Shown in pieces: positions 8,447 to 18,095 of a stretch of DNA of 64,000 nt. The notes beneath the pieces are model-generated. The model ran no database searches. It saw nothing but the letters and a program-made list of their open reading frames with translations, and had not been told where the DNA came from. Source of the stretch: Sulfurovum sp. UBA12169 (GTDB lineage Bacteria > Campylobacterota > Campylobacteria > Campylobacterales > Sulfurovaceae). Made by a program: the position numbers and the translations under genes. How positions within the stretch are numbered: the first letter of the stretch is position 1; every line of letters starts with the position of its first letter. Location of the stretch: contig DLUH01000001.1 in NCBI GenBank assembly GCA_002742845.1, forward strand, positions 623,291 through 687,290, written 5' to 3'.

Positions 8447-9787
8447 TTAAGAGAGGCTTTCAATCATTAATTGTTTAATCGCTTCATATGCTACTTCCAT
8501 CATCCTGTCAATCTCGTCTATGGAAATAACAAAAGGCGGCATAAAATAGATTACATGCCCCAAAGGCCGCAGAAGCACCCCGTGCTTCAAGCCGTATTCA
8601 TAAATACGCAATCCTATCCTTTCTTGCGGGGCATAGCCCTGAAGCTCTACTGCTGCGATCATACCTTGCTGTCTTACTTTTTTGACATTTGTCAGTTCTG
8701 TAAACTTTTCCAGTTTCATTTTGATATGATCAGATTTCTTTTCATTTTCACCCAAAACATCCATGGATTCAAAAATCTCCAATGTAGCCAAGGCAGCAGT
8801 GCAGGCTAAAGGATTTCCTGTATAGCTGTGGGAATGCAAAAACGCTTTGTATTCATTGTACTCACAATAAAAAGCCTGATAAACGTCATTGGTTGTCATC
8901 ACAACAGACAAAGGAAGATAACCGCCGGTAAGCCCTTTGGAGAGTGTCATAAAATCAGGAGAGATCCCTGCATGCTCGCAAGCAAACATCTTCCCGGTAC
9001 GCCCAAAGCCGGTCATGATTTCATCTGCAATAAGATGCACACCAAACTTTTCTGTGAGTTCTCTTGCGCCTCTGAGGTAGTCAGGATGATACATATGCAT
9101 CCCTCCCGCCCCCTGAACAAGAGGTTCAAGAATAAATGCTGAAATCTCCTCTCCTCTTGTGCTCAATACCTCTTCGAGTACTTCCAGTGCCTCATGGGCT
9201 GAATCTTGACGCTGGTCTTTAGGCACGGGCACCTGCAGGCATGCCAAAAGCAAGGGCCGATACGTCTCCTTGTAAAGCGCTACATCTCCCACGCTTAAGG
9301 CCCCTATGGTTTCGCCATGATAACTGTTGGCTAAAGACAAAAACATAGATTTGCTGATGCCTTTATTGAGATGATAGTGGTAGCTCATCTTGAGTGCCGC
9401 TTCCACTGAGCTTGAACCATTGTCTACATAAAAAACCTTTTGCAGCTTATTGGGTGTTATGGCGACGAGCTTATGTGCCAACTCGATTGCAGGCTCATGC
9501 GTAAAACCGGCCAGCAAGACATGCTCAAGCGTATCAAGCTGTGTTTTGATCTTTTCATTAATGATTTTATTGGCATGCCCAAACAAATTGACCCACCAAC
9601 TGCTTATGGCATCTATGTATGCATTCCCGTCAAAATCATAGAGATAAATTCCTTTGCCTGATTTGATTGGAATAAGAGGCAAAGTCTCATGATCTTTCAT
9701 TTGCGTACAAGGATGCCATATCACTTCAAGATCTCGTCGCATCATTTGATTGTTTTTGCTTACTGTCTCATCCAATTTGAACCCCAT
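8447..9787 (-). CDS. bioA: Adenosylmethionine-8-amino-7-oxononanoate aminotransferase (biotin synthesis)
   Basis: A class III PLP aminotransferase that converts 7-keto-8-aminopelargonic acid to 7,8-diaminopelargonic acid with SAM as amino donor. Seen: IWHPCTQMKDHE near the start (diagnostic for BioA), DAISSWWVNLFGH, the DNGSSSVEAALKM block, ADEIMTGFGRTG, and the PLP lysine in TLSKGLTGGYLPLS. I prefer the ATG at 9787 over one at 9829, because the earlier one would run into the promoter shared with the divergent ppiD gene; neither has a clear ribosome site. No other bio gene is in the window, but bioA next to ppiD-ftsA-ftsZ is the known Helicobacter arrangement. Confidence 0.95.
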   Translation of the reverse strand: MGFKLDETVSKNNQMMRRDLEVIWHPCTQMKDHETLPLIPIKSGKGIYLYDFDGNAYIDAISSWWVNLFGHANKIINEKIKTQLDTLEHVLLAGFTHEPAIELAHKLVAITPNKLQKVFYVDNGSSSVEAALKMSYHYHLNKGISKSMFLSLANSYHGETIGALSVGDVALYKETYRPLLLACLQVPVPKDQRQDSAHEALEVLEEVLSTRGEEISAFILEPLVQGAGGMHMYHPDYLRGARELTEKFGVHLIADEIMTGFGRTGKMFACEHAGISPDFMTLSKGLTGGYLPLSVVMTTNDVYQAFYCEYNEYKAFLHSHSYTGNPLACTAALATLEIFESMDVLGENEKKSDHIKMKLEKFTELTNVKKVRQQGMIAAVELQGYAPQERIGLRIYEYGLKHGVLLRPLGHVIYFMPPFVISIDEIDRMMEVAYEAIKQLMIESLS

Positions 9788-9855
9788 TTCAATTACTATT
9801 AACCACAACTTGATTAGAATATTGTACAAATTTTTAGATTGAAGGCAGATAAAGC

Positions 9856-11331
9856 ATGATAAGTTGGATGCAAAAACATAACAGGTATCTCGTGTGGACT
9901 ATTTGGATAGCCACAATTGCATTTATAGGCGCTGGTTTTGTAGGCTGGGGAAGCTATACTTACGGCACCAAAGCAAGCGCTGTAGCAAAGGTAGGAGAGA
10001 TAGAAATCCCAAGGTCAAAACTTGATGTAGCATACGGAAATATTTACAATCAATACAATGAAATGATGCAAGGCAAACTCGATGAGCAAAAAGCCAAAGA
10101 ACTAGGACTTATTCAACGTGCTTTTGATACGCTTGTAACACAAGCAAAAGTACTTAATTTTGCCAAAGATCTTGGTGTTATTGTTTCAGATAAAGAGATA
10201 GCTGATAAACTTCAATCCATTCAAGGATTTCAAAAAGATGGTGTGTTTGACAAAACCATCTATGAAGGCTACCTTAAAAGCCAAAGACTCAAAGCTAAAG
10301 TCTTTGAAGCTATGCTGAAAGATGAAATAACCATCAACAAAACGCTTAACCTGCTTAGAACACCTAACTTTTCTTTGGAAATAGAAACAGTAGGCGGAGC
10401 ATTGAACGTCGCTGATAAGCTTTCTTATAAAGTACTCACATCCAATGATGTAAATATTACATTAGATGAAACAAAAATTAAAAACTTTTGGGAAACACAA
10501 AAAGAAAGTTACATGACGCCAAAAACCTATAGTTTTTCAATCGTATGGACACCAAGCGCAACAGCCGATGTCACAGAAGAGGAAATAAAAACCTATTATC
10601 ATGCCAACAGCTTCAACTATACTGACGCTGAAGGCAAACCTATTTTATTTGAAAAAGCAAAAGATTTCGCAACTAAAGACCTTAAGCTAAGCAAAACCAA
10701 AAAGGCTGCTCAAAAAAATTATATTGAATTTAAGAAAGGAGATATTCAAAGCAGTGAAAAAATGACACTTTCTCTGAACGATCCTCGATTGTCAACAGAA
10801 CTTTGGAGTGAAATACAAACCAAAAATATCGGTGATATTCTAAAGCCAAAAGTTGTAGGAGACAGATATGCAACAGTCAAAATAGATAACATAGCAGAAT
10901 CCAAAGTGATGACCTATGAGGAAGCCAAAGAAAAAGTTGTCGCGGCCTATACGGTTCAGGCACAAAAAGAAGCATTGTCATCACTCGCACAAACCGTGCT
11001 GGAAAATTTCCAAGATGCCAATGCTACCGTTTCAAATTTTGTGACACTGGAAACACATGACAATTTAAAACCGCTAAATACACAAGAAAGTTTACAATTT
11101 TTAGAAAAACTCTTTACATCTTCAAAAGAAAAAGGTATTATAAACGTATTAGACAAAATAGTGGTATATAGCATTTTAGAACAAAAGATTTTGCCGTTAG
11201 ACACTAACAAAACAGAAGTTGTCAAAAACAGTGTCAATCAAATAAAGCAGAGTATTTTTGAAACAAATCTTATCAAAATGTTAGATAAAAAATATCCAAC
11301 AGAAGTTTACATGGGAGGACTCACAAATTGA
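9856..11331 (+). CDS. ppiD: PpiD/SurA-type periplasmic chaperone-isomerase
   Basis: 491 residues. One TM helix at about 12-32 (VWTIWIATIAFIGAGFVGWG) anchors it in the inner membrane with the rest periplasmic. The SurA_N-like helical region follows (VGEIEIPRSKLDVAYGNIYN, then an ELGLIQRAFDTLV helix). The middle part, from about 200, corresponds to the parvulin region, but I see no clear catalytic signature, so isomerase activity is uncertain. It should help outer-membrane and secreted proteins fold after translocation. Its TGA overlaps the ftsA TTG start (TTGA), so it is the first gene of a ppiD-ftsA-ftsZ operon. Confidence 0.88.
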   Translation: MISWMQKHNRYLVWTIWIATIAFIGAGFVGWGSYTYGTKASAVAKVGEIEIPRSKLDVAYGNIYNQYNEMMQGKLDEQKAKELGLIQRAFDTLVTQAKVLNFAKDLGVIVSDKEIADKLQSIQGFQKDGVFDKTIYEGYLKSQRLKAKVFEAMLKDEITINKTLNLLRTPNFSLEIETVGGALNVADKLSYKVLTSNDVNITLDETKIKNFWETQKESYMTPKTYSFSIVWTPSATADVTEEEIKTYYHANSFNYTDAEGKPILFEKAKDFATKDLKLSKTKKAAQKNYIEFKKGDIQSSEKMTLSLNDPRLSTELWSEIQTKNIGDILKPKVVGDRYATVKIDNIAESKVMTYEEAKEKVVAAYTVQAQKEALSSLAQTVLENFQDANATVSNFVTLETHDNLKPLNTQESLQFLEKLFTSSKEKGIINVLDKIVVYSILEQKILPLDTNKTEVVKNSVNQIKQSIFETNLIKMLDKKYPTEVYMGGLTN

Positions 11332-12731
11332 GTGAAACAATTTTAGCTATTGATATTGGTTCTACTAAAATTTGTGCGATTATAGCTGAAATTGAAGAGG
11401 GCAAAGTGCAAGTGCTTGGCCACGGAATTTCCAAGTCCCAAGGTATAAAAAAAGGCGTTATTACCAATATTGAGCTTGCGTCCAAATCTATCAAAAAAGC
11501 TTTGGGCGATGCCAAGCGTATTGCCGGATGCAATATGGCCTCAGCGATTGTTTCCATCTCAAATGCGTATGCAAAAAGTTTAAACTCTACGGGTGTTGTA
11601 AATATTCCGCATAAAGATATTTCTATTAAAGAAATTAACCGTGTAATACAAACAGCACTCTACAATGCCAGCGTACCCAATGAATATGAAGTCATTCATG
11701 TCCTTCCTTATAATTTTAGAGTAGATGACCAAGATTTTATAGAAGATCCTTTTGGGATGAATGCCAGTCGTATGGAAGTTGATGTCAACATCATTATGAC
11801 CCAAAAATCAAATCTATCAAATCTTAAAAAAGCCGTACGATCTGCCGGAGTAGATATAGACGGAATCGTACTCAGCGGTTATGCTTCGGCGATAGCCACC
11901 ATGGATATAGATGAGAGAGAACTTGGTATAGCCGTAATAGACCTGGGCGGTCAAACAAGTAATCTTGTAATCCATACAGGCAACTCTATCCGCTATAACA
12001 ACTTTTTGGGTGTAGGATCAAATCATATCACCAATGATCTCTCTATGGCATTGCATACGCCATTGCAGGTAGCAGAAAATGTCAAAATTCAATACGGCAA
12101 TCTCATTGAAAGCAGCAATGAAATCATAGAGCTTCCCATCATAGGTGATGAAGAAAACCGCAACGGTGTTTCTCTTGAAATTGTACACAGCGTTATCTTC
12201 TCCCGTGTAGAAGAAACATTGATGATATTGGCTAAAATGCTTGAAAAAAGCGCGCTTAAAGAACAGATAAGTGCCGGCATTATACTCACAGGCGGCATGA
12301 CTAAACTTAAAGGCATCAGAGAATTGGCACAAGCTATTTTTACGGGCATGGCAGTCAGGGTTGCCTATCCTAAAAATGTAGATGGGCTTTTTGAAGAACT
12401 TAAGGATCCGGCCTATTCAACCGTGGTAGGCCTTTTGCTTTACAGGGCAGGAAAACATACACCGTATGAAATCAATTTTCAACAAGAAATGCTGCACTCA
12501 AAAACTGATCATGAAGACAACTTAGGTGATATTAAAATTACCAATACCGTCAATCAGGCAGTCGAGAGCAAGGCATATAAAAATAAACCGATCTTGAAAC
12601 GTCCAAACCAAAAAGATACAGAAACTATTCAAAACACAGACACAATCATATTTGAAGATTTGCCTGACGTCAACAAAGAGAAAGGTCATCCGTTTAGAAA
12701 GTTGACCAACTGGGCAAAGCAGCTTTTTTAA
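11328..12731 (+). CDS. ftsA: Cell division protein FtsA
   Basis: 467 residues, actin-like ATPase that tethers FtsZ to the membrane. Seen: phosphate-1 loop ILAIDIGSTKICAIIAE at the start, VIDLGGQTSNLVI (phosphate-2), GIILTGGMTKLKGI (adenosine loop), and a C-terminal amphipathic helix (FRKLTNWAKQLF) for membrane binding. A linker of about 70 residues before the helix is poorly conserved. The start is TTG, supported by GGGAGGAC seven bases upstream and by the TTGA overlap with the ppiD stop. Translation is probably coupled to ppiD. ftsZ follows after 33 bases. Confidence 0.96.
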   Translation: MSETILAIDIGSTKICAIIAEIEEGKVQVLGHGISKSQGIKKGVITNIELASKSIKKALGDAKRIAGCNMASAIVSISNAYAKSLNSTGVVNIPHKDISIKEINRVIQTALYNASVPNEYEVIHVLPYNFRVDDQDFIEDPFGMNASRMEVDVNIIMTQKSNLSNLKKAVRSAGVDIDGIVLSGYASAIATMDIDERELGIAVIDLGGQTSNLVIHTGNSIRYNNFLGVGSNHITNDLSMALHTPLQVAENVKIQYGNLIESSNEIIELPIIGDEENRNGVSLEIVHSVIFSRVEETLMILAKMLEKSALKEQISAGIILTGGMTKLKGIRELAQAIFTGMAVRVAYPKNVDGLFEELKDPAYSTVVGLLLYRAGKHTPYEINFQQEMLHSKTDHEDNLGDIKITNTVNQAVESKAYKNKPILKRPNQKDTETIQNTDTIIFEDLPDVNKEKGHPFRKLTNWAKQLF

Positions 12732-12764
12732 ATATATCACATCAAAAAAAGGAGGGAGAGAAAC

Positions 12765-13925
12765 ATGGAAGAGTTTGACATCAATGTTATCGAAACAAAA
12801 TGTCGCACAAACGGTGCAAAGATAAAAGCGATCGGTGTTGGCGGCGGTGGCGGCAATATGATTAACCATATGATCAATGAGGGGATTAGTGATATTGACC
12901 TAATCGTAGCCAATACGGATGCGCAGGCTTTGGAAACATCGGTTGCACCTTTTAAGTTACAGCTTGGTATGAATGCTACAAGAGGATTGGGCGCAGGAAT
13001 GATCCCGGACAAAGGAAGAGAGGCAGCGCTTGAAAGCTTTGAAGATATCAAATCAATGCTTCAGGGTTCGGATATAGTCTTTATTTCCGCAGGCCTTGGA
13101 GGCGGTACGGGAACAGGTGCAGCTCCCATTATTGCACAAGCAGCCAAAGAAGTAGGAGCCTTGACCGTTTCTATCGTTACAAGCCCTTTTAAATTTGAAG
13201 GTCGCAAAAGAACCAAACTTGCAAAAGAAGGCTTAGAAGAACTAAAAAGAGAAAGCGACTCCATCATTGTAGTTCCCAATGAAAAACTTCTCTCGATTGT
13301 AGAGAAAAATCTGGGCATTAAAGAGAGTTTTAGAATGGTTGATGATATTCTCTCTCAAGCAGTAGGCGGTATCTCAAAAGTCATTTTATCCCATGGTGAA
13401 AACGATATCAATCTTGATTTTGCCGATGTAAAAACAGTAATGAGCCATAAAGGACTTGCGCTGATGGGAGCCGGATACAGCACAGGAGCCAATGCAGCCT
13501 ATGATGCAGCAAAAGCGGCCATAGAATCCCCATTGCTTGATAATATTTCTATCGATGGGGCAATGGGTGTGCTCGTACACTTTGACATTCATCCTGATTA
13601 TCCGATTATGGAGATCAGCGAAGCGATGAATATTATCGAAGAGAGTGCCGATGAAGATGCAAGCGTTATCTTTGGAACGACCACCAATCTGGATATGGAT
13701 ATAGATGAAGTAAGAATCACTATTATTGCAACAGGATTTGAGGATAAAAATGCTATTGCAGAGCCCACAGTGAGACACCAAGAGACACTTCTTGGCAGCA
13801 GCACCTCTTCTTCAGCCACCATTCATACACTAAGAGCTGCAAACAAAATGGTTGTTGGCGGCTACAATGGTGAAAATGAAGATATTTTGGATGTCCCGAC
13901 TTTTCTCAGAAAACAGATGGACTGA
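12765..13925 (+). CDS. ftsZ: Cell division protein FtsZ
   Basis: 386 residues, the tubulin-like GTPase that forms the division ring. Seen: KAIGVGGGGGNMINHM near residue 21, the tubulin signature GGGTGTGAAPI, the T7 region with NLDFADVKTVM, and the conserved C-terminal peptide LDVPTFLRKQMD that binds FtsA. A strong ribosome site (AGGAGGGAG) precedes the ATG by seven bases. It is the last gene of the ppiD-ftsA-ftsZ unit, and a hairpin terminator follows directly. Confidence 0.97.
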   Translation: MEEFDINVIETKCRTNGAKIKAIGVGGGGGNMINHMINEGISDIDLIVANTDAQALETSVAPFKLQLGMNATRGLGAGMIPDKGREAALESFEDIKSMLQGSDIVFISAGLGGGTGTGAAPIIAQAAKEVGALTVSIVTSPFKFEGRKRTKLAKEGLEELKRESDSIIVVPNEKLLSIVEKNLGIKESFRMVDDILSQAVGGISKVILSHGENDINLDFADVKTVMSHKGLALMGAGYSTGANAAYDAAKAAIESPLLDNISIDGAMGVLVHFDIHPDYPIMEISEAMNIIEESADEDASVIFGTTTNLDMDIDEVRITIIATGFEDKNAIAEPTVRHQETLLGSSTSSSATIHTLRAANKMVVGGYNGENEDILDVPTFLRKQMD

Positions 13926-13942
13926 CAGCCCAATAAATTTAT

Positions 13943-13975
13943 AAAAAAGAGAGTTTTCTCCTCTCTCTTTTTTTT
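13943..13975 (+). terminator. Rho-independent terminator after ftsZ
   Basis: An A-run and GAGAG arm pair with CTCTC and a T-run around a short loop, ending in eight T residues. It lies 18 bases after the ftsZ stop, and the A/T runs on both sides could let it act in both directions. Confidence 0.8.
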
Positions 13976-14066
13976 CAATACATTACAAAACCTATCTGCC
14001 TTGAAAGTCTGCTTTATTAATCTTTTTTTGCTATGATTACCCAAAAATATTGCCTAGGAATACGCT

Positions 14067-14660
14067 ATGAAATATATCAAAAAACTTTCACACATTACCG
14101 CGCTTAGCGGGCTTGGGGTTTTGCTTGCCGCGGGCGTTACAGGTTGTGGAAACGAATCGCAATCCCAGGAAGAACAACCGCAAGCCAAGGGAGCTTTTGT
14201 CATCATAGAAGAAACAGCTCCGGGCAAATACAAAATCAAAGATGAATTTCCTGCCGAGGAAACACGTATTGTTCTTAAAAAACTGGACGGAAACGAACAA
14301 GTACTAACCCAAGAAGAGATGGATGCTCTCATTAAAGAGGAAGCAGCCAAAATAGATAACGGCACCTCGGCACTAACTCAGCCCGATGCACAAATGTCTC
14401 AACAAGGCGGAATGGGATTGGGCGAAGCAATTCTTGCAAGTGCGGCAGGCGCTATTATCGGCAGCTGGATAGGCAGTAAACTTTTTGGAAACCAAAACTA
14501 TCAAAATAACAGAAAAGCCGGGTATAAGTCTCCTTCAACCTACTCTCGAAGCGCAAACAGTTTTAGCAAATCGGCATCAGGCGCCAAAAGTACTCGAAGC
14601 GGTTTTTTTGGAAGTCAAAGCGGCTCCACAAGAAGCGGAACCTCCTCGTTTGGCGGGTAA
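14067..14660 (+). CDS. UPF0323 family lipoprotein
   Basis: 197 residues. The signal peptide ends in a lipobox (AAGVTGC, Cys at about 27), so the mature protein is lipid-anchored. The middle has GKYKIKDEFPAEETRIVLKK, followed by a glycine-rich helix-like segment (LGEAILASAAGAIIGSWIGS) that could insert in a membrane. The tail is a Ser/Gly/Arg low-complexity region ending SFGG. This is the UPF0323 family, known mainly from Campylobacterota, where it neighbours a glutathionylspermidine-synthase-like gene as it does here (three-base gap). Function is unknown. The start has AGGAA seven bases upstream. Confidence 0.88.
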   Translation: MKYIKKLSHITALSGLGVLLAAGVTGCGNESQSQEEQPQAKGAFVIIEETAPGKYKIKDEFPAEETRIVLKKLDGNEQVLTQEEMDALIKEEAAKIDNGTSALTQPDAQMSQQGGMGLGEAILASAAGAIIGSWIGSKLFGNQNYQNNRKAGYKSPSTYSRSANSFSKSASGAKSTRSGFFGSQSGSTRSGTSSFGG

Positions 14661-14663
14661 AAG

Positions 14664-15842
14664 ATGGTAAATTTGCAAAAAGTAAAACCGCTGCAAAAAG
14701 ACTATCTTGAGTCGCTTGGCTTTGTGTGGCATACAGACGGTGATGAAACAAGCTATCTTGCGGACACGCTCGTTGTGCTCTCTGAAGCTGAAGCTGAGGC
14801 TTATTATGAAGCAGGCAATACGCTTTATGAGATGTTTATACAGGCATCCCAATATGTTATAGATCACAACCTTTTCCATGAGATAGGAATTCCTTTTAAT
14901 TTGGTAGAACTTATTAAAACTTCTTGGGAAAACGAAATACACTGGCACCTGTATGGCCGTTTTGATCTTGCAGGGGGCATAGACGGAAAACCGATCAAAC
15001 TTTTGGAATTCAATGCAGATACCCCTACAGCACTTTTTGAAACAGCCATTATCCAATGGGCGATACTTAAGCAAAACAACCTGGAAGAAAAAAGCCAGTT
15101 CAACGGACTTTATGAAGCTCTTTTGGACAACTTTAAAAGACTTGTTACGCTTGAAGAGAGCGTAGATGCATTCAAAGAGCGCTATGAGGGCTGGAAATTT
15201 CTTTTTACTTCCATCAGAGGCAATGCCGAAGAAGAAAACACCGTAAGACTTTTACAGCATATTGCAACAGATGCCGGCTATCGTACTGAATTTGCCTATA
15301 TTGATGAGATAGAATTTTCTTCTGAAGAGGGTATTTTTTATAATGGTGAAACCTACGAACTGTGGTTTAAGCTTATTCCCTGGGAAGATATTGCCTTAGA
15401 AGAGTCTGATTTGGCAATGCTGCTTACTGATATCATAAAAAATCAAAAAGCTATCATATTTAATCCTGCCTATACCCTGTTATTTCAAAGCAAAGGGCTG
15501 CTCAAAGTCCTTTGGGATCTCTATCCGGAGCATCCGCTTTTGCTTGAAACTTCTTTCTCCCCGCTAAAAGATCAAAAACAGGTAAAAAAACCTGTCTTTG
15601 GCAGAGAAGGCGGCAGTATAACGATTCTAGACGAAAATGGAAAAAATATAGCTGCCAACCAAGGAGAATACGGCAACCATAAAATGGTCTATCAGTCTTA
15701 CGTGCAACTTCCAAAAGATACAATGGATCAAAACTATCAAGCCGGCCTTTTTTATGCCTATGAAGCCTGTGGACTTGGATTTAGAAAGGGAGAAAAAATC
15801 CTAAACAATATGTCTAAATTCGTAGGGCATATCATTCAATAA
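14664..15842 (+). CDS. Glutathionylspermidine synthase-family ATP-grasp ligase
   Basis: 392 residues, matching the C-terminal synthetase half of glutathionylspermidine synthase (YgiC/YjfC type) without an amidase domain. Seen: HWHLYGRFDLAGGIDGKPIK, LLEFNADTPTALFETA, the EHPLLLETSF region, and VKKPVFGREGGSI, which is the ATP-grasp lysine/glycine loop. The family ligates a carboxylate to an amine with ATP; for stand-alone members the substrate is not established, so glutathionylspermidine itself should not be assumed. It starts three bases after the UPF0323 lipoprotein gene and is surely co-transcribed with it. Confidence 0.88.
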   Translation: MVNLQKVKPLQKDYLESLGFVWHTDGDETSYLADTLVVLSEAEAEAYYEAGNTLYEMFIQASQYVIDHNLFHEIGIPFNLVELIKTSWENEIHWHLYGRFDLAGGIDGKPIKLLEFNADTPTALFETAIIQWAILKQNNLEEKSQFNGLYEALLDNFKRLVTLEESVDAFKERYEGWKFLFTSIRGNAEEENTVRLLQHIATDAGYRTEFAYIDEIEFSSEEGIFYNGETYELWFKLIPWEDIALEESDLAMLLTDIIKNQKAIIFNPAYTLLFQSKGLLKVLWDLYPEHPLLLETSFSPLKDQKQVKKPVFGREGGSITILDENGKNIAANQGEYGNHKMVYQSYVQLPKDTMDQNYQAGLFYAYEACGLGFRKGEKILNNMSKFVGHIIQ

Positions 15843-15892
15843 TTCTTGCATAAATTTTAAAAAAAATTATAGAAAAAAGATTATTTTTACAC

Positions 15893-15898
15893 TATAAT
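15893..15898 (+). promoter_or_regulatory. -10 element of the 75-residue hypothetical gene
   Basis: TATAAT lies 31 bases before the ATG at 15929 in a strongly AT-rich intergenic stretch. An AAGGA ribosome site is between the two. Confidence 0.5.
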
Positions 15899-15928
15899 TA
15901 TTCGAAAATTTTTACAATAAGGATTAGA

Positions 15929-16156
15929 ATGAAAATTTCAGACATTGTGTTTGAGATGCAGACAAATTATGTGAAAGATGAAGATATTGAAAGTATCGTG
16001 GCCTTTATCGAGAAAAATGGGTTCAATGCACAAAAAGTAGATGACCGCCTTTTAGCATTGGGTTATGATGCTATCTTTAGTGACGCAGAGATAGATGGAG
16101 GTTATGATACAAGAGAGAAAATCTTCAACCATCGGAAACATTTAGCTGATGAGTAA
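15929..16156 (+). CDS. Small conserved-looking hypothetical protein
   Basis: 75 residues, acidic and soluble, without signal peptide or TM helix. It opens MKISDIVFEMQTNYVKDEDI and contains IVAFIEKNGFNAQKVDDRLLALGYDAIF, which reads as two short helices around a turn. A good AAGGA ribosome site, its own -10 element and ordinary codon use support a real gene. I do not recognise the family. It stands alone between the ATP-grasp ligase gene and the convergent ppk2 gene. Confidence 0.75.
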   Translation: MKISDIVFEMQTNYVKDEDIESIVAFIEKNGFNAQKVDDRLLALGYDAIFSDAEIDGGYDTREKIFNHRKHLADE

Positions 16157-16223
16157 AACTTACTCATCATACTCCAACAGCGTACAAAACTTATTAAAAT
16201 TATTCAAGTGATAAAAAATTAGA

Positions 16224-17093
16224 TTATGGTGCACTGTACAACTCAGGTTTCGCATGCTGCATCATTTCTAACTCTTTTTCGGCAGAAATCACTATCTTTT
16301 CGTTATAAACAAAAGAAAGACTTTCATTTCTTTGCTCATAATCAAAATGATTTAAAATAAGTTTCATAGCTTCTATTCTGGCTTGATGTTTGTCGTTAGA
16401 TCTAATGACATGCCATGGCGCGTAAAGATGGTTTGTTTTTTTAAGCATTTGGTATTTCATTTTACTAAATTCATCCCATAATCCCTGAGACTGAAGATCA
16501 ACTTCGCTAAGCTTCCATTTTCTCAGGGGGTCTGTTCTTCTTTGCTCAAATCGTGTTGCCTGAACAGATTTTTTTACACTAAGGTAGAGTTTGATTAAAA
16601 CAATTCCTTGTCTGGATAACGACCGCTCAAAACCCGTAACATCATTCATAAAAATATCATACTCTTTGCGTGTACAAAAACCAAATACGGGTTCAACCAT
16701 CGCACGATTGTACCAACTCCTGTCAAAAAGAATGATCTGGGCGGCCGAAGGAAAATGTTCAATATATTTTTGAAAGTACCATTGTGTTTTTTGCTCTTGT
16801 GTGGGTTTTCCTAAAGCGACAATACGATAGTGTTTTGGATTCATGTAGCGCGAGACTGTACCGATCAAGCTTCCTTTTCCTGCCGCATCCCTTCCCTCAA
16901 AAATAACAATCAGCTTTTTGCCTTGCTTTTCGATGTACTTTTGCAATTTAACCATCTCGGCTTGATAGATTTCAAGCTCTTTGAGCTCTTTGTACATTTT
17001 TAAGGCTTCATGATTTTTTGAATGAAATGCAGCAAGCTCACTGCGTAAACTATCAATTTCATTTTGCAAACTCTCTAAAGTAACGCTGTCCAT
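16224..17093 (-). CDS. ppk2: Polyphosphate kinase 2
   Basis: 289 residues, the usual size of a one-domain PPK2, which uses polyphosphate to phosphorylate nucleoside diphosphates (or the reverse). Seen: Walker A IVIFEGRDAAGKGS, the MNPKHYRIVALGKPT segment, Walker B and lid ILFDRSWYNRAMVEPVFGF, and FEQRRTDPLRKWKLSEVD. The N-terminal ~50 residues are a coiled coil (LQNEIDSLRSELAAF). The class cannot be fixed by eye. It is a single gene convergent with the 75-residue gene and co-oriented with apaH, also a nucleotide-phosphate enzyme, 116 bases upstream. Confidence 0.95.
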   Translation of the reverse strand: MDSVTLESLQNEIDSLRSELAAFHSKNHEALKMYKELKELEIYQAEMVKLQKYIEKQGKKLIVIFEGRDAAGKGSLIGTVSRYMNPKHYRIVALGKPTQEQKTQWYFQKYIEHFPSAAQIILFDRSWYNRAMVEPVFGFCTRKEYDIFMNDVTGFERSLSRQGIVLIKLYLSVKKSVQATRFEQRRTDPLRKWKLSEVDLQSQGLWDEFSKMKYQMLKKTNHLYAPWHVIRSNDKHQARIEAMKLILNHFDYEQRNESLSFVYNEKIVISAEKELEMMQHAKPELYSAP

Positions 17094-17209
17094 TAAAAAA
17101 CCTTTATGAAACTAAAATCGGGCGCAATCACGCAATCCCGATAAAATATTTGTAGAAAAGATAAAATTCTATACTTTTTTTTTTAAATGCCTGCTGAGGG
17201 GAGCCTTGG

Positions 17210-18034
17210 CTACTTCAAAAGATTCTTGCATTCTACTTGCACAATGTCAGGCTGAGGCATATCCAATCTTGCTGCTGTAAGTTTTCCTTTCCATATGCAT
17301 CCCGTATCCAAGGCCAATACATTGTCGTCTTGATAATAACCCAAAGCCGACCAATGTCCAAAAACGATTTTTAAGTCTATTTTTTTACGGTAAGAAGAGA
17401 GAAACCAGGGAGTCATCCCTTTGTTTGTGAGCATTTCGCTCGGCGGTCCTTTTTGGTCAAAATCCAAACGGTGGTCATTGAAACAAAAACGCATTCGTGT
17501 AAACGAACTCATCAAATAACGGTCTATATCAGCAATATCTGCTTTTCTATCAAATCTGCCGGTGTTCTTTTTCAATAGTTTTTCCAACCAAATATGAGCA
17601 TTAGCGCTCTGCAGTTCTGTTTCAAGGTGTGCCGCATAGCGAATAGCCATGCCCAGATCAAATTCAGGAGAGATCCCCGCATGCGCCATACAATATCCCA
17701 ACTCATAATCAACATGTAAAAACTTTTGATCCTTGATCCAGTCTATCAGTTTTTTAGCCTCAGGGGATTCCAATATAGGATCTAGTGTTGCATTGGATTT
17801 TTTGATACCGTAATAGGCTCCGATGAGTGCAATGTCGTGATTTCCTAAAACAATTTCCACACTATGGCGAATATCATAAAGATATTCAAGTGTTTCCAGG
17901 GATTCCTTTCCCCTGTTAACAAGATCGCCAACCAGCCATAATTTGTCATTTTGCGGATTAAACTCTATCTTTTGCAACAGTGTTCTTAAGGAAGCATAGC
18001 ACCCTTGTATATCTCCAATTGCCCAAACTGCCAT
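17210..18034 (-). CDS. apaH: Symmetrical bis(5'-nucleosyl)-tetraphosphatase
   Basis: 274 residues, metal-dependent hydrolase that splits Ap4A into two ADP. The calcineurin-like motifs are all present: WAIGDIQGCY at the N-terminus, LVGDLVNRGKESLE, VLGNHDIALIG, the MAHAGISPEF block and VFGHWSALG. It clears stress-linked dinucleotides. It lies 61 bases downstream of the deoxyinosine glycosylase gene on the same strand. Confidence 0.96.
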   Translation of the reverse strand: MAVWAIGDIQGCYASLRTLLQKIEFNPQNDKLWLVGDLVNRGKESLETLEYLYDIRHSVEIVLGNHDIALIGAYYGIKKSNATLDPILESPEAKKLIDWIKDQKFLHVDYELGYCMAHAGISPEFDLGMAIRYAAHLETELQSANAHIWLEKLLKKNTGRFDRKADIADIDRYLMSSFTRMRFCFNDHRLDFDQKGPPSEMLTNKGMTPWFLSSYRKKIDLKIVFGHWSALGYYQDDNVLALDTGCIWKGKLTAARLDMPQPDIVQVECKNLLK

Positions 18035-18095
18035 TATCTAACCTTTTTTTGAATAGAAAATAAAACATCAAAACGTAATGTCATCTTTATATTTT

